Part shown: piece after piece, positions 45,801 through 54,304 of the stretch
Position numbering within the stretch: the stretch's first letter is position 1
Layout of the letters: the number at the start of each line of letters is the position of its first letter
Assembly: GCF_024721155.1 (NCBI RefSeq)
Contig: NZ_JAHVAP010000002.1
Location: 310,001-374,000, forward strand
Length of the DNA: 64,000 nucleotides
Direction: 5' to 3'
Origin: Mucilaginibacter phenanthrenivorans
Lineage (GTDB): Bacteria > Bacteroidota > Bacteroidia > Sphingobacteriales > Sphingobacteriaceae
Program-made: the position numbers and the translations under genes
The notes under the pieces: model-generated
What the model was told of the DNA's origin: nothing
Seen by the model: only the letters and a program-made list of their open reading frames with translations
Databases searched by the model: none

Positions 45801-46049
45801 AATGGTTCATTCCTGAAGTGTAAAAATATTACCCTGGGTTACCGTATGCAGGATGGTATTTTGTCGAAAATATACGTGCATTCAATCCGGGTATATGCTA
45901 ATGTAACTAATGTGTTTACCATTAAAAAGTATGCCGGCATGGATCCCGAAATTGGTTCCTGGAACCCTCTCCAGGCAGGCTGGGATAGCGGTTATTATCC
46001 TCAGCCACGCGGATTTACCTTCGGCGCAAACATAACCCTTAGCAAATAA
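42867..46049 (+). CDS. SusC/RagA TonB-dependent outer-membrane transporter
   Basis: The 1060-residue protein has a signal peptide ending LTGFAQ, a carboxypeptidase-regulatory-like domain (about residues 32-107, FGISGKVTDADKSEPMAGVNVKVKG), a plug starting LDEVVVIGYAKQ, and a 22-strand-type barrel. It has no STN domain, unlike the SusC encoded at 9188, which fits control by the HTCS rather than by a sigma/FecR pair. It imports oligosaccharides, probably xyloglucan fragments. SusD follows after 27 bases. Confidence 0.95.
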   Translation: MDKNLQKRMRYHISLLIVSMLLCLTGFAQTFGISGKVTDADKSEPMAGVNVKVKGTKTAALSAVDGSYVIMAKPGDILVFSYVGYTAQEIPVKKSNVIDVKLISTPSNLDEVVVIGYAKQPRKDNTGSISSIKGDDLRQTQPTTIDQALQGKVAGVVVQQISGQPGGGVSIQIRGVSSISGSNSPLYVIDGVYIPPVSDPGNGGNPLNSLNPADVESIDVLKDASATAIYGSQATNGVIVITTKRGKIGPPTISYDFFAENQLRPKELPTMDLQQYATVINARSQEWGFSTNHDEFQNPQYLGKGTDWQRALFQSAPEQSHTITISGGDPRTQYLLSTSYFNQKGIVEGSEFTRYSVRLNLDNKTTNWLKIGTSLQLVHSDQNQNSTAGGVISAALSMTPDIAVRNPDGSYGGVTNQEGWVPGTANPVAIALITTNNQTRNQVFGNTYAEIHFTKGLSFRTELSGNFDFNASNGFSPVYTFGKVVNGINSASQSMSQDINWTIRNFITYDHDFNKYKINVLGGHEASSGWNENVGGGRTNFPSNTVVSLNDGNPISATNSGSVGLGGASESYFGRVNFSWDDKYLITGNVRDDGSSNFPSNHRWGVTYSGALAWKISNEAFLKNVKAINELKLRVSYGLTNNQGIPGNTYVTQLTTVANGLSGIAQFQTNLANPDVTWEKTHYYDAGLDGTFLNGRFNFSFDVYDRETHGLLLKEPLPLYSGTTTGYSPGALVAPYANVGNVRNRGFDLQIGSTNINHKDFTWRSNFTLSRNVNKVLSLGNGGVDANLSQTDGTSGQVAEKTVVGQPIGEFYGYIFDGIFAKPSDFQTHARPVDQSGTPYPVSPNGGGIWYGDRMYKDLNGDGIIDSRDETFLGSPIPKFQYGIGNTFTYKSFDLNIFFSGDYGNKVFNQVSINQTDPSKSTAWFTSVLNYSHLGLINPNGSASDVNNVYVTNPNTNIVSLRNDNTNENNRPSNIYIQNGSFLKCKNITLGYRMQDGILSKIYVHSIRVYANVTNVFTIKKYAGMDPEIGSWNPLQAGWDSGYYPQPRGFTFGANITLSK

Positions 46050-46076
46050 AATAATCATTGATTAAAAAAGATATTT

Positions 46077-47663
46077 ATGAAACCAATTAATAAAATTGTA
46101 ATTATTTTGCTACTTGGCGCAGCAATTGCCGGGTGCAAAAAGAGCTTTCTGGACCGTCCGAACGTCGAGAAAATTAGTGCTACGAATTATTACCAAAGCT
46201 CCACCGATTTACGACTGGCTACCGCGAGTTTATATGGAGGCGCCCCCTGGTTTCAATGGCAGCAACCCTGGCTACTACTTGGCGATGTATTGCCCGGAAC
46301 GGCCTTTTACTCCTATTATGGCGATTTAATGCAACTTTATACGCGTACCATTACATCGCAAAATGGTATTGTGTCGAGCGCCTGGTCAGGTCTGTACAAT
46401 GTTATTGGACAGTGTAATATGGTTATTTATGCCATAAATAATCAGTCTTCTGCTTCTTTATCGCCCACAGTAAAAAACCAGGCCATTGCCGAAGCAAGGT
46501 TTATCCGCGCCATGGCTTATTATCATTTGGCGGTTTATTGGGGTGCTGTGCCTATTATTGAGGATAACAACAAATTGCTGACAAATGCCTTGCTTTATCG
46601 TAATACGGTTCCGGATGTTTATAAATTCGTTACCAAAGACCTGACTTTTGCAGCGCAAAACCTTCCTCTTACTGATGAACAGGGCCGGGTAACCACATGG
46701 TCGGCGCAAGGGATGCTGGGCAAGGTATATTTAACCATGTCAGGTTTGGGCCACAGCGGCTCGCGTGACCAGGCATTGCTGGACAGCGCCAAAAAATACG
46801 CAGGCAATGTGTGTAAGAATAGCGGGTTGGTGCTGTTTTCCAGCTATTATGATCTTTTCAGGACGCAATACAATGATAACCCCGAATCATTATTTGCGCT
46901 GCAATGGGCCGCAGGTGTGGGTTACGGAAATGGTAACGTATTGGAAACCTATTATTCGCCAAGTAACATTATAAATGCACAAAAAAGCGGCGGATGGCAG
47001 ACCTTACAGCCAACCTGGGACTTGTATAGTATGTACAGTGCTAAGGATACGGTAAGGCGCAAAGCTACCATTATGCTCACCGGAGACTATTACCCCGAGT
47101 TAAATGCTGCAGGTGGCGGTTATACGGCAGGCGGGAATGCTATGAAAAAACACATCGTTGGCAACGAAAAGGATAATGGCTCTCCACAAATGACTATGTG
47201 GTCATCTCCGGAACACCCTGCAATGCTCAGGTTGGCCGATGTGTATTTGGTATATGCCGAAGCTATTTTGGGCAACAATTCCTCCACGGCCAACGGTGAT
47301 GCCTTGCTGTACTTTAACAAAGTGCGGGCAAGGGCCGGCGTTGACCCTGCTCCGATGTTAACCGCTGACACCATATTAAGGGAAAGAAGGGTTGAATTGG
47401 CCTTTGAAGGTCAATATTGGATAGATCTGGTAAGGCGTTCTTATTACGATCCGGCTGGAGCTGTCAAAATTCTCAATGATCAGGATCTGCATCACGCCCG
47501 GGAGCAGTTTAGTTACGATCCTAAAACACGTATAGCTACAAGGGATACTACTGCGGCTCCATCTGCGATTCCGGCAACCATCAATACTTTTACAATGCAA
47601 ATTCCGGCATCTGAGCTATCCACCGACCCGAAATTGGCGCAGCCACCGGTTCCTTATTATTAA
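46077..47663 (+). CDS. SusD/RagB-family surface glycan-binding lipoprotein
   Basis: The 528-residue protein has a lipoprotein signal (Cys20 in AAIAGCKKS) and SusD hallmarks: SFLDRPNVEKISATNYYQS, AIAEARFIRAMAYYHLAVYWGAVPII, and the C-terminal RERRVELAFEGQYWIDLVR. It pairs with the SusC encoded 27 bases upstream and is followed after 23 bases by the SGBP-B-like gene. Expected to bind xyloglucan chains at the cell surface. Confidence 0.95.
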   Translation: MKPINKIVIILLLGAAIAGCKKSFLDRPNVEKISATNYYQSSTDLRLATASLYGGAPWFQWQQPWLLLGDVLPGTAFYSYYGDLMQLYTRTITSQNGIVSSAWSGLYNVIGQCNMVIYAINNQSSASLSPTVKNQAIAEARFIRAMAYYHLAVYWGAVPIIEDNNKLLTNALLYRNTVPDVYKFVTKDLTFAAQNLPLTDEQGRVTTWSAQGMLGKVYLTMSGLGHSGSRDQALLDSAKKYAGNVCKNSGLVLFSSYYDLFRTQYNDNPESLFALQWAAGVGYGNGNVLETYYSPSNIINAQKSGGWQTLQPTWDLYSMYSAKDTVRRKATIMLTGDYYPELNAAGGGYTAGGNAMKKHIVGNEKDNGSPQMTMWSSPEHPAMLRLADVYLVYAEAILGNNSSTANGDALLYFNKVRARAGVDPAPMLTADTILRERRVELAFEGQYWIDLVRRSYYDPAGAVKILNDQDLHHAREQFSYDPKTRIATRDTTAAPSAIPATINTFTMQIPASELSTDPKLAQPPVPYY

Positions 47664-47686
47664 TTAACAATTAAAATATTATAATT

Positions 47687-49159
47687 ATGAAAAAGAAATC
47701 ATTTATCGGCTTGTGTTTATTGCTGCTTCTCCTCGCGGTGGTGGCTTTATTCCCTGCTTGTAAGAAAAACAACGAGGCCGCTCCTACAATTTCAGGCGTA
47801 AGGAGTTATGCTGCCTCACCGAACGATACGGTGCTGCACAGTGTTATAGCAAATGGCCAGTGGGTAGTTATAACCGGGCAAAATTTGCAAAATGCAACCA
47901 GCATTAGTTTTGATGGGGTGGCTGCAAGTTTTAACGTGGCTTTATTTGCACGGAACAGCGCGGTGGTTCAAATACCGGCAATAGTGTTTTCAACTGTTGA
48001 TACCACTAAACTCTATACAATAAGGTATGCTACAACAGGGGGGGTAACAACGTTTGGTTTTAAACTGGGCCCTGCGGCGCCAACTATTACCTCAATATCC
48101 AATGTATTTGCCAACCCTGGCGATTCGGTTTTTCTTTATGGCGCAAATTTAGTATTGGTTCAACACCTTGTATATGGAGGAACCACGATTCCATCGTATA
48201 AATCAAGTCTTGATGGAACAGCCCTTGGTTTTTTAATGCCGAATGCAACTCCCACCAGTCAGGTAATAGTAACCGCGAAGGCTGGTACTGTTCTGGATAC
48301 AATAAGTGCCACACCAATTATTACCAGTATTTCTAACGAAAATCCCAGCCCTGGCGATTCAGTTTATATTTACGGCAGTTATCTTAGAAACATTCAAGCG
48401 TTTACTTTTGCCGGCGTCGCAATTAATGACTTTAAATCAACCTTTTCGTTAACAAGTCCTGCAAGTTCTGTTGGTTTTGTTGTGCCTTCTCTATCGCAAG
48501 CAGGGCCGGTATCTGTTACAACTAAGTTTGGTACAGGTACTACTGTGTACAATGTGAACGATCGGTTAACGGGTATAATATCAGATGGGGAATGGGGTGC
48601 TCATACGGGCTGGCAATATTGGGGTGGTGCTTCTCTTTCAAGTGGCAATGCCGATTTTCCAGGTAATTCAACCCAATACTTTGTGTTAAGCCATACTAAA
48701 CTGAATCCTGGCGAAGGGGTTCTTTGGTCAAACTATGCCATACGCCTGCAAAACGAACCGTGGGTACCAGCAGCCAATCTCAATGACCCACCAAGGAACT
48801 GGGCACTTAAATTTGAAGTAAGTATCCCGAAAGCCTGGAATGGGGGTACAATTGCTATTATGACTGACTTCGGTAGCTATATATACCGATGGGAACCATG
48901 GCAGATATCTGCAACTAAAACGGCACCGTACAAAACAAAGGGCTGGATAACAGTAACGATTCCTTTATCATCATTCAGGGCATCAGATCCTACGCTCGGC
49001 GATGGTGAAGGAACTGCCTTAACGAAAATTTCCGATCTAACAGGTGCTTCAGGAAATAATCCTCAAAGTTTCTTTGAAATTCATAACTATAGCAGTTCGG
49101 CTACAGCAACGGACTTTTATGGTGCTTTTGATAATATCCGGGTCGTAAAAATTAAATAA
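47687..49159 (+). CDS. SGBP-B-like xyloglucan-binding surface lipoprotein (TIG repeats)
   Basis: The 490-residue protein has a lipoprotein signal (Cys25 in LFPACKKN). Tandem IPT/TIG-like beta-sandwiches follow (ANPGDSVFLYGANL, PSPGDSVYIYGSYL). A C-terminal binding domain of about 190 residues is rich in aromatics (GWQYWGGAS, YIYRWEPWQ, DFYGAFDNIRVVKIK). This matches the surface glycan-binding protein B of the Bacteroides ovatus xyloglucan locus, which has stacked Ig-like domains and a distal xyloglucan-binding domain. It is the third gene of the susCD operon. Confidence 0.9.
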   Translation: MKKKSFIGLCLLLLLLAVVALFPACKKNNEAAPTISGVRSYAASPNDTVLHSVIANGQWVVITGQNLQNATSISFDGVAASFNVALFARNSAVVQIPAIVFSTVDTTKLYTIRYATTGGVTTFGFKLGPAAPTITSISNVFANPGDSVFLYGANLVLVQHLVYGGTTIPSYKSSLDGTALGFLMPNATPTSQVIVTAKAGTVLDTISATPIITSISNENPSPGDSVYIYGSYLRNIQAFTFAGVAINDFKSTFSLTSPASSVGFVVPSLSQAGPVSVTTKFGTGTTVYNVNDRLTGIISDGEWGAHTGWQYWGGASLSSGNADFPGNSTQYFVLSHTKLNPGEGVLWSNYAIRLQNEPWVPAANLNDPPRNWALKFEVSIPKAWNGGTIAIMTDFGSYIYRWEPWQISATKTAPYKTKGWITVTIPLSSFRASDPTLGDGEGTALTKISDLTGASGNNPQSFFEIHNYSSSATATDFYGAFDNIRVVKIK

Positions 49160-49165
49160 ACTATA

Positions 49166-49193
49166 GCCCCACAGTAGCATATCGCTGTGGGGC
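49166..49193 (+). terminator. Perfect hairpin between SGBP-B-like and BACON-GH5 genes
   Basis: GCCCCACAG (49166-49174) and CTGTGGGGC (49185-49193) form a perfect 9-bp stem with a 10-base loop, followed by only three T. It probably works as a partial terminator or a stability element that lowers expression of the downstream gene. Confidence 0.65.
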
Positions 49194-49210
49194 ATTTAAA
49201 TAACTTGAAT

Positions 49211-50785
49211 ATGAAAATGATGATAAAAAAAATTAAGACGGCGTACAAGATTGCTGTAATATTTGTAGTGGTTTTAGCTGTCGTTTCCTGCAAAAAAACG
49301 GTTACAAACGGGCCACAGCTTACTCAGCCTAATCTTACAGATACCATACCGGCAAATGGCGGGACTAAAACGTTAACATTTACGTCCAATGCTGCATGGA
49401 GTATTGATACTATCGGTATTGGATGGCTGCAATTAAGCCAAACGTCAGGTGGTAGCGGCGCCGCTACCGTTACTTTAACAGGTATGGTAAATAATAAATC
49501 GGGCGCGAGTCGTACTTTGGTTTTAGTTTTAAATACAACTAACGGTCAAAGCAGGCGGATTACAGTGTGGCAGGATGCCATTATTTATCCATCCTATAAT
49601 GCATCGCCCAAAGCACCTGATGCAATTGGTATGGGTAGTACTGCCGCGCAAATAGCTGCAAATATTACCTATGGCTGGAATTTCTATAACACAATGGAAG
49701 CCCCCGGTAGCGAAACCGGGTGGGGAAACCCGCCAATTACCCAGCAAATGTTTGATTTGATAAAATCAACTGGTGTAAATGCCGTAAGGATACCTATTCA
49801 GTATACTGACCATTTAATTAACCCTGCGACTGCAAAAATAGATCCCGTCTGGCTTGCCCGTATTCACCAGGTAGTTCAATATGGCATTAACGATGGGATG
49901 TATGTGACAATTAATATCCATTATGACCCCGGTACTACACTTACAGGTGCTAAACAGGATACCGCCAATGCTAAGCATAAAGCATATTGGGAGCAAATAG
50001 CTACAGCTATGCGCGATTTTGACGAGCATTTGATGTTTGCCAGCCTCAACGAAACTAGTGCTGTCGATGCAACATCAACAGTTACCTTAATGCGATATCA
50101 CCAATCGTTTATTAACGCGGTGCGTAGTACTGGTGGTAAAAATACTTATCGTACTTTAGTTATTCAGTCGCCTTCTGCATCAATAGATGCGGCTAACTCA
50201 TTACTCAATCCGGCTAATGTGTATAAAACACCGACGCTACCTACCGACCCTACACCTCATAAAATGATGGTTGAGTTCCACTATTATACCCCATCGCAGT
50301 TTTGCATATTAGGAGGTTCAGGCACCACACCTAATGATGCAAGCTGGGGAAAAGAGTTGTATTTCTGGGGAAAAGACTTTCATACAACAAACCCGCTTTT
50401 CCTGGACCGCAACTGTGTAGCTTCAACGGAGGAAGCGTATGCAGATTCGATAATGAGTACCGTGAAAACAAGATTTGCTGCTAAGGGTATCCCGTTGTTT
50501 ATGGGCGAATACGCGCCGAATTATCATGCTGGTAAACTAACAGGGTATAAGGCAGATTCGATATTGGCAGTAAAGTCTTCGACGCATTTCATCGCTTATA
50601 TTGCACAACAAGCCAAAGCAAATGGCGTAATACCGTTTTTATGGGCAGGCATATTTGACCGCCGAGGTGTGAACGGGGTTCCGCAAGGGCCCACAGTTGT
50701 AGGAGACACGGCAACAATGAATGCTGTAAAACTTGGCGTAAACGCAGGCGTTGCTAAATATGGCTCAGGCGTAAAGTTTCAATAA
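49211..50785 (+). CDS. GH5 endoglucanase/xyloglucanase lipoprotein with N-terminal BACON domain
   Basis: The start is set at ATG 49211; an upstream GTG at 49187 lies inside the hairpin and is unlikely. A lipoprotein signal (VLAVVSCKK) is followed by a BACON domain (about residues 40-125, TLTFTSNAAWSID, ending ITVWQD) and then a GH5 barrel. Catalytic acids are Glu281 (acid/base, in ASLNETS) and Glu433 (nucleophile, in LFMGEYAP). BACON-GH5 is the architecture of the key endo-xyloglucanase of the B. ovatus locus. Oddities: the usual NEP is NET, and the GNTM start motif is YNTM. The protein is paralogous to the GH5 encoded at 33257. Confidence 0.9.
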   Translation: MKMMIKKIKTAYKIAVIFVVVLAVVSCKKTVTNGPQLTQPNLTDTIPANGGTKTLTFTSNAAWSIDTIGIGWLQLSQTSGGSGAATVTLTGMVNNKSGASRTLVLVLNTTNGQSRRITVWQDAIIYPSYNASPKAPDAIGMGSTAAQIAANITYGWNFYNTMEAPGSETGWGNPPITQQMFDLIKSTGVNAVRIPIQYTDHLINPATAKIDPVWLARIHQVVQYGINDGMYVTINIHYDPGTTLTGAKQDTANAKHKAYWEQIATAMRDFDEHLMFASLNETSAVDATSTVTLMRYHQSFINAVRSTGGKNTYRTLVIQSPSASIDAANSLLNPANVYKTPTLPTDPTPHKMMVEFHYYTPSQFCILGGSGTTPNDASWGKELYFWGKDFHTTNPLFLDRNCVASTEEAYADSIMSTVKTRFAAKGIPLFMGEYAPNYHAGKLTGYKADSILAVKSSTHFIAYIAQQAKANGVIPFLWAGIFDRRGVNGVPQGPTVVGDTATMNAVKLGVNAGVAKYGSGVKFQ

Positions 50786-50902
50786 GCATGCTGCGTTTTT
50801 AGAGGCATCTAATGATAAAAGATCAGCGTACGGTTTATCGCAGCAATAGAAATATCCGGATGCTGAAAATTAATTAATGCAGTGTTTGGTTAGTTTATGA
50901 TA

Positions 50903-50942
50903 TGCCACGGACCTTCCAAAAGGAGGTCCGGGCATTTTTTTA
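50903..50942 (+). terminator. Rho-independent terminator after the susCD-SGBP-GH5 operon
   Basis: CGGACCT pairs with AGGTCCG, extended by an inner CC/GG and an outer TGCC/GGCA, each with a single bulge, and a T-run follows. It closes the operon before the AraC-type gene. Confidence 0.8.
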
Positions 50943-51023
50943 ATAAATAATAGTGTTGTTTACTTGTCATAAAAACAGGAGGCAATGAGTGGTTGATTTT
51001 GAAGGTTATTGACAGTTTAATAG

Positions 51024-51584
51024 ATGTTGCATAAAGAAACGAAAAGAAGAAGTGCCATTAACGATCCTGAAACGCTTCAGGAAACATTTAAACGAACTTA
51101 TGAAGGGCAGACAAGGATGAACAGTGAAAATGTATATATACAAACCGGGGACGAGAAATTCTTGAGCGAATTAGTTGAGTACATCAAGCAGAATATATCA
51201 AATCCCAATCTTTCTGTTGAAACGCTAAGCCGTGACATGAAAATGAGCCGGGTGTGGTTGTACAAAAAACTTTTAATGCTTAGCGGTAAATCGCCTGTTG
51301 AATTTATACGCGCAATCAGGCTACAGAAAGCCATTCAATTGCTCGAAAATACACAAATGAAAATCAGCCGGGTAGCCAGCGAAGTTGGATTTGAAACACC
51401 TCAGCATTTTTCAAAACTTTTTAAAAACGAATACGATATACTGCCCTCTGCTTACGTCCGTTTTGCCCGTATGGCTAAAGCCCAGAAAATATTAAAGGCC
51501 TATGGGCTGGCTGGTACGATTAAAAAAGCAGATTTTAATAATCAGAGCACAGACAATAAATCACAAAATTTAATTTTTAAATAA
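51024..51584 (+). CDS. Stand-alone AraC-type DNA-binding protein resembling an HTCS output domain
   Basis: This 186-residue protein has no sensor, kinase or receiver. Residues about 45-140 form an AraC-type double helix-turn-helix that is identical at 65 of 94 positions (hand count) to the C-terminal domain of the HTCS encoded at 38080-42279. Even the linker is HTCS-like (TFKRTYEGQ, compare TYKRTYKKQ). A 45-residue Lys/Asn-rich tail is unique. It looks like an HTCS cut down to its output domain. The GH3 gene starts 3 bases after its stop, so they are co-transcribed. It could act without signal at HTCS sites, as activator or competitor; this is inferred. Confidence 0.88.
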   Translation: MLHKETKRRSAINDPETLQETFKRTYEGQTRMNSENVYIQTGDEKFLSELVEYIKQNISNPNLSVETLSRDMKMSRVWLYKKLLMLSGKSPVEFIRAIRLQKAIQLLENTQMKISRVASEVGFETPQHFSKLFKNEYDILPSAYVRFARMAKAQKILKAYGLAGTIKKADFNNQSTDNKSQNLIFK

Positions 51585-51587
51585 TCA

Positions 51588-53753
51588 ATGCGTATAAAGT
51601 ATATTATAGTATCGGTTGCTGTACTGTTTTTGTTTGGCAATGTTTCAGCGCAAAATAAAAAGGAGGTTGCGCTGCAAGCCAAGATCAGCAACATTATAAA
51701 AAAAATGACTCTTGAAGAAAAAATTGAGATGATTCATGGCAACGCTTTATTTTCTTCAGCAGGCGTGCCACGTTTAAGTATTCCTGAGTTAACGTGTGAC
51801 GACGGCCCATTAGGCGTGCGTGAAGAGATAAAACGTTTCGACTGGGCCTCAGCCAACTGGACAACCGATTCGGCCACGTTTTTACCCAATGGTTCGGCAA
51901 TTGCGGCCACATGGAACCCGGCGATGGCACACAAATACGGCGTAGTTATAGGGGAGGAAGCCAACGCCCGTAAAAAGAACATAATGCTTGCACCGGCATT
52001 CAATATTTGCAGGATGCCACTTTGCGGCCGTACCTATGAATATTATTCAGAAGATCCTTATTTGAACGGCCAATTGGCTATTCAATCAGTAAAGGGGATT
52101 CAAAGTCAGCACGTAGCAGCCTGCATAAAACATTTTGCCGCCAATAACCAGGAACTGAATCGTGATAGCGTAAATACGCTGGTTGATGAAAGAGCGCTGC
52201 GCGAAATCTATTTGCCGGCATTTAAAGCGGCTGTACAGCAAGGAAATGCTTACACTGTTATGTCGGCTTATAATAAGTTAAATGGGTATTGGTGTTCGGA
52301 GAATGATTTTTTACTTAATAAGGTGTTAAAAAACGAGTGGGGTTTTAAGGGGGTTGTTATCTCAGACTGGGGAGGCGTGCACCATACCGTTGCTGCCGCT
52401 AACAATGGACTGGACATTGAAATGGGATCAAGCGGGCCGTATGAACAGTGGTATTTTGCAAAGCCACTGCTTGAGGCCGTAAAATCAGGCCAGGTTCCGG
52501 TAAGAACAATTGATGATAAGGTGAGCAGGATATTGTGGCTGATGTATCATACTTCCATGAGTACAAATCACCCTAAAGGATCCATTGCTACACCGGCACA
52601 TGCCAAAGCCGCATATGATATTGCCTCAGAATCCATCGTTCTGTTGAAAAATGACGCTCATTTATTGCCTTTGAAGGCAGTTAATATAAAAAGCATCGCA
52701 GTTATCGGCGATAATGCTACACGTACATTTGCTTCGGGCGGTTATGGCGCCGGTGTAAAAGCTAAATATGAGATAACGGCATTAGAGGGGATAAGATCAA
52801 GATTTGGTAAAACAGCTGAAATTAAGTTCGCGCAGGGTTATAAGGCCAGCTATTCGGCAAGCAAAACTGATGCGCAAAACGCCGGATCCGATCAGCCGGA
52901 TCAAACCTTAATTAACGAAGCCGTAACGCTTGCAAAAACAACTGACATTGCCATTTTGTGTGTTGGCTCAAATCGTGAATATGAAAGTGAGGGCCATGAT
53001 CGTAAAAATCTGGACCTGCCCTTTGGAGAGCGGGCATTGGTTAACGCGGTTAGCGCAGTTAACCCTAATACAATTATTGTAATTATGGCTGGCGCTCCTT
53101 ACGTTCTGAACGAAATCGACAAGTCAAATCATACTATTGTCTGGTCATGGTTTAACGGTTCGGAGGCGGGGAATGCACTTGCCGACGTTTTAAAAGGTGT
53201 TGTAAACCCATCCGGTCGTCTACCGTTTACTTTTCCCGTCTCATTAAAAGACTCACCCGCTTCCGGCTTAAATACCTATCCTGGTAACAATATGACGGCT
53301 GATTATAAAGAGGGAATATTGGTTGGCTATCGTTGGTATGATACAAAAAATATAAATCCTTTGTACTGTTTTGGTTATGGATTGTCTTATACCAATTTTA
53401 CTTATACTGATTTGGCTACCAACAAGAAAGCGTATAAAAAGGGTGATAAAATAACAGTTTCCTTAAAGGTTAAGAACACCGGCGCCGTAGCAGGCAAAGA
53501 AGTTGTTCAACTTTATATCAGCAAACTAAACTCTTCGGTTTTGCGTCCTGGCAAAGAACTAAAGGCATTTAAAAAGATTATGGTCGCGCCGGGTGAAACT
53601 GCCGCTGTTTCGATGAACATCGATGTAAATGATCTCGCCTATTTTGACATTAAATTACGCAAATGGATTGTTGAACCTGGCCAGTATAAAATACTGGCTG
53701 CCTCGTCTTCAAAAGATATCAGACAAATGGCATCCTTTCACATAAGCAGATAA
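51588..53753 (+). CDS. GH3 beta-glucosidase/beta-xylosidase
   Basis: The 721-residue protein has a signal peptide ending GNVSAQ. The GH3 N-terminal barrel shows LTCDDGPLGVRE, CIKHFAANNQE and the nucleophile Asp260 in VVISDWGG. The C-terminal alpha/beta domain (GSNREYESEGHDR) is followed by an Fn3-like domain (about 610-720, GKEVVQLYI). In xyloglucan loci GH3 cleaves the glucose backbone of debranched oligosaccharides in the periplasm, the most likely role here. It forms an operon with the AraC-type gene 3 bases upstream. Confidence 0.94.
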   Translation: MRIKYIIVSVAVLFLFGNVSAQNKKEVALQAKISNIIKKMTLEEKIEMIHGNALFSSAGVPRLSIPELTCDDGPLGVREEIKRFDWASANWTTDSATFLPNGSAIAATWNPAMAHKYGVVIGEEANARKKNIMLAPAFNICRMPLCGRTYEYYSEDPYLNGQLAIQSVKGIQSQHVAACIKHFAANNQELNRDSVNTLVDERALREIYLPAFKAAVQQGNAYTVMSAYNKLNGYWCSENDFLLNKVLKNEWGFKGVVISDWGGVHHTVAAANNGLDIEMGSSGPYEQWYFAKPLLEAVKSGQVPVRTIDDKVSRILWLMYHTSMSTNHPKGSIATPAHAKAAYDIASESIVLLKNDAHLLPLKAVNIKSIAVIGDNATRTFASGGYGAGVKAKYEITALEGIRSRFGKTAEIKFAQGYKASYSASKTDAQNAGSDQPDQTLINEAVTLAKTTDIAILCVGSNREYESEGHDRKNLDLPFGERALVNAVSAVNPNTIIVIMAGAPYVLNEIDKSNHTIVWSWFNGSEAGNALADVLKGVVNPSGRLPFTFPVSLKDSPASGLNTYPGNNMTADYKEGILVGYRWYDTKNINPLYCFGYGLSYTNFTYTDLATNKKAYKKGDKITVSLKVKNTGAVAGKEVVQLYISKLNSSVLRPGKELKAFKKIMVAPGETAAVSMNIDVNDLAYFDIKLRKWIVEPGQYKILAASSSKDIRQMASFHISR

Positions 53754-54304
53754 ACAACAACTGCCGATAAATATACGGTAATGTGCGCATTATGAATGAC
53801 TTACGTTAAACAATATATAATAAATTTCAGATACTCAAAATTAGAAAATTGGCATTTACTCTTTCTTTGTTATTGTTGGCATTTACACTTTATATCAATG
53901 CCCGGGTGCATGTAGGAAATGAAAATACAGACACATCGGATTTGATCACTGTTGATCAGGATTCGCTGGGTGTAGAAGCTTACTGTTATTGTGCTTTGAC
54001 TGCCCGGAATGTGGGTAAAGCCATCAAAGAACAACGAGGTTGGGGTTTGCATCGTGAACCGGGTGTCGCATCTTGCCTTCTTTGAAAAAAGTCGGATTTA
54101 TATAAAACAAAGTCTATTTAATACAATGGTAGACGTAAGGCTGACTAATAAATTTGTTATTACCAATTGTATTGATACAACTTAAATATTAATAACTCAA
54201 TTCTTGATAGATGCCCCTGTGAAAATAGCGTCCTCACATGGTACTTGTAATTCTGGCATTTACGCTTTTAAAACAATTTGGAATATAACAAACAATTTAT
54301 TACG
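53754..54304. other. Intergenic region between GH3 and GH42
   Basis: Apart from the GH27 relic, the 551 bases show three copies of TTGGCATTTACnCTT (53849-53863, 53876-53890, and 54253-54267 with one change). The last lies just before the GH42 gene. No intact gene or clear terminator is visible. Confidence 0.5.
53849..54085 (+). pseudogene. GH27 alpha-galactosidase relic
   Basis: A 78-codon frame that begins with TTG has no ATG. It combines a hydrophobic, signal-like start with LITVDQDSLGVEAYCYCAL, which matches the GH27 segment IAIDQDVLGVAGFKYAAL of the intact gene at 20540-21754. The catalytic barrel is absent and the rest is scrambled. It is best read as a deletion remnant of a GH27 gene once placed between GH3 and GH42. 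Alpha-galactosidase is not a standard xyloglucan activity, so its loss may be neutral. Confidence 0.6.

Noticed and set aside
53780..53793. TAATGTGCGCATTA near-palindrome after GH3
   Set aside because: Shorter than the LacI sites and differently centred. It could be a weak terminator stem, but there is no T-tract.
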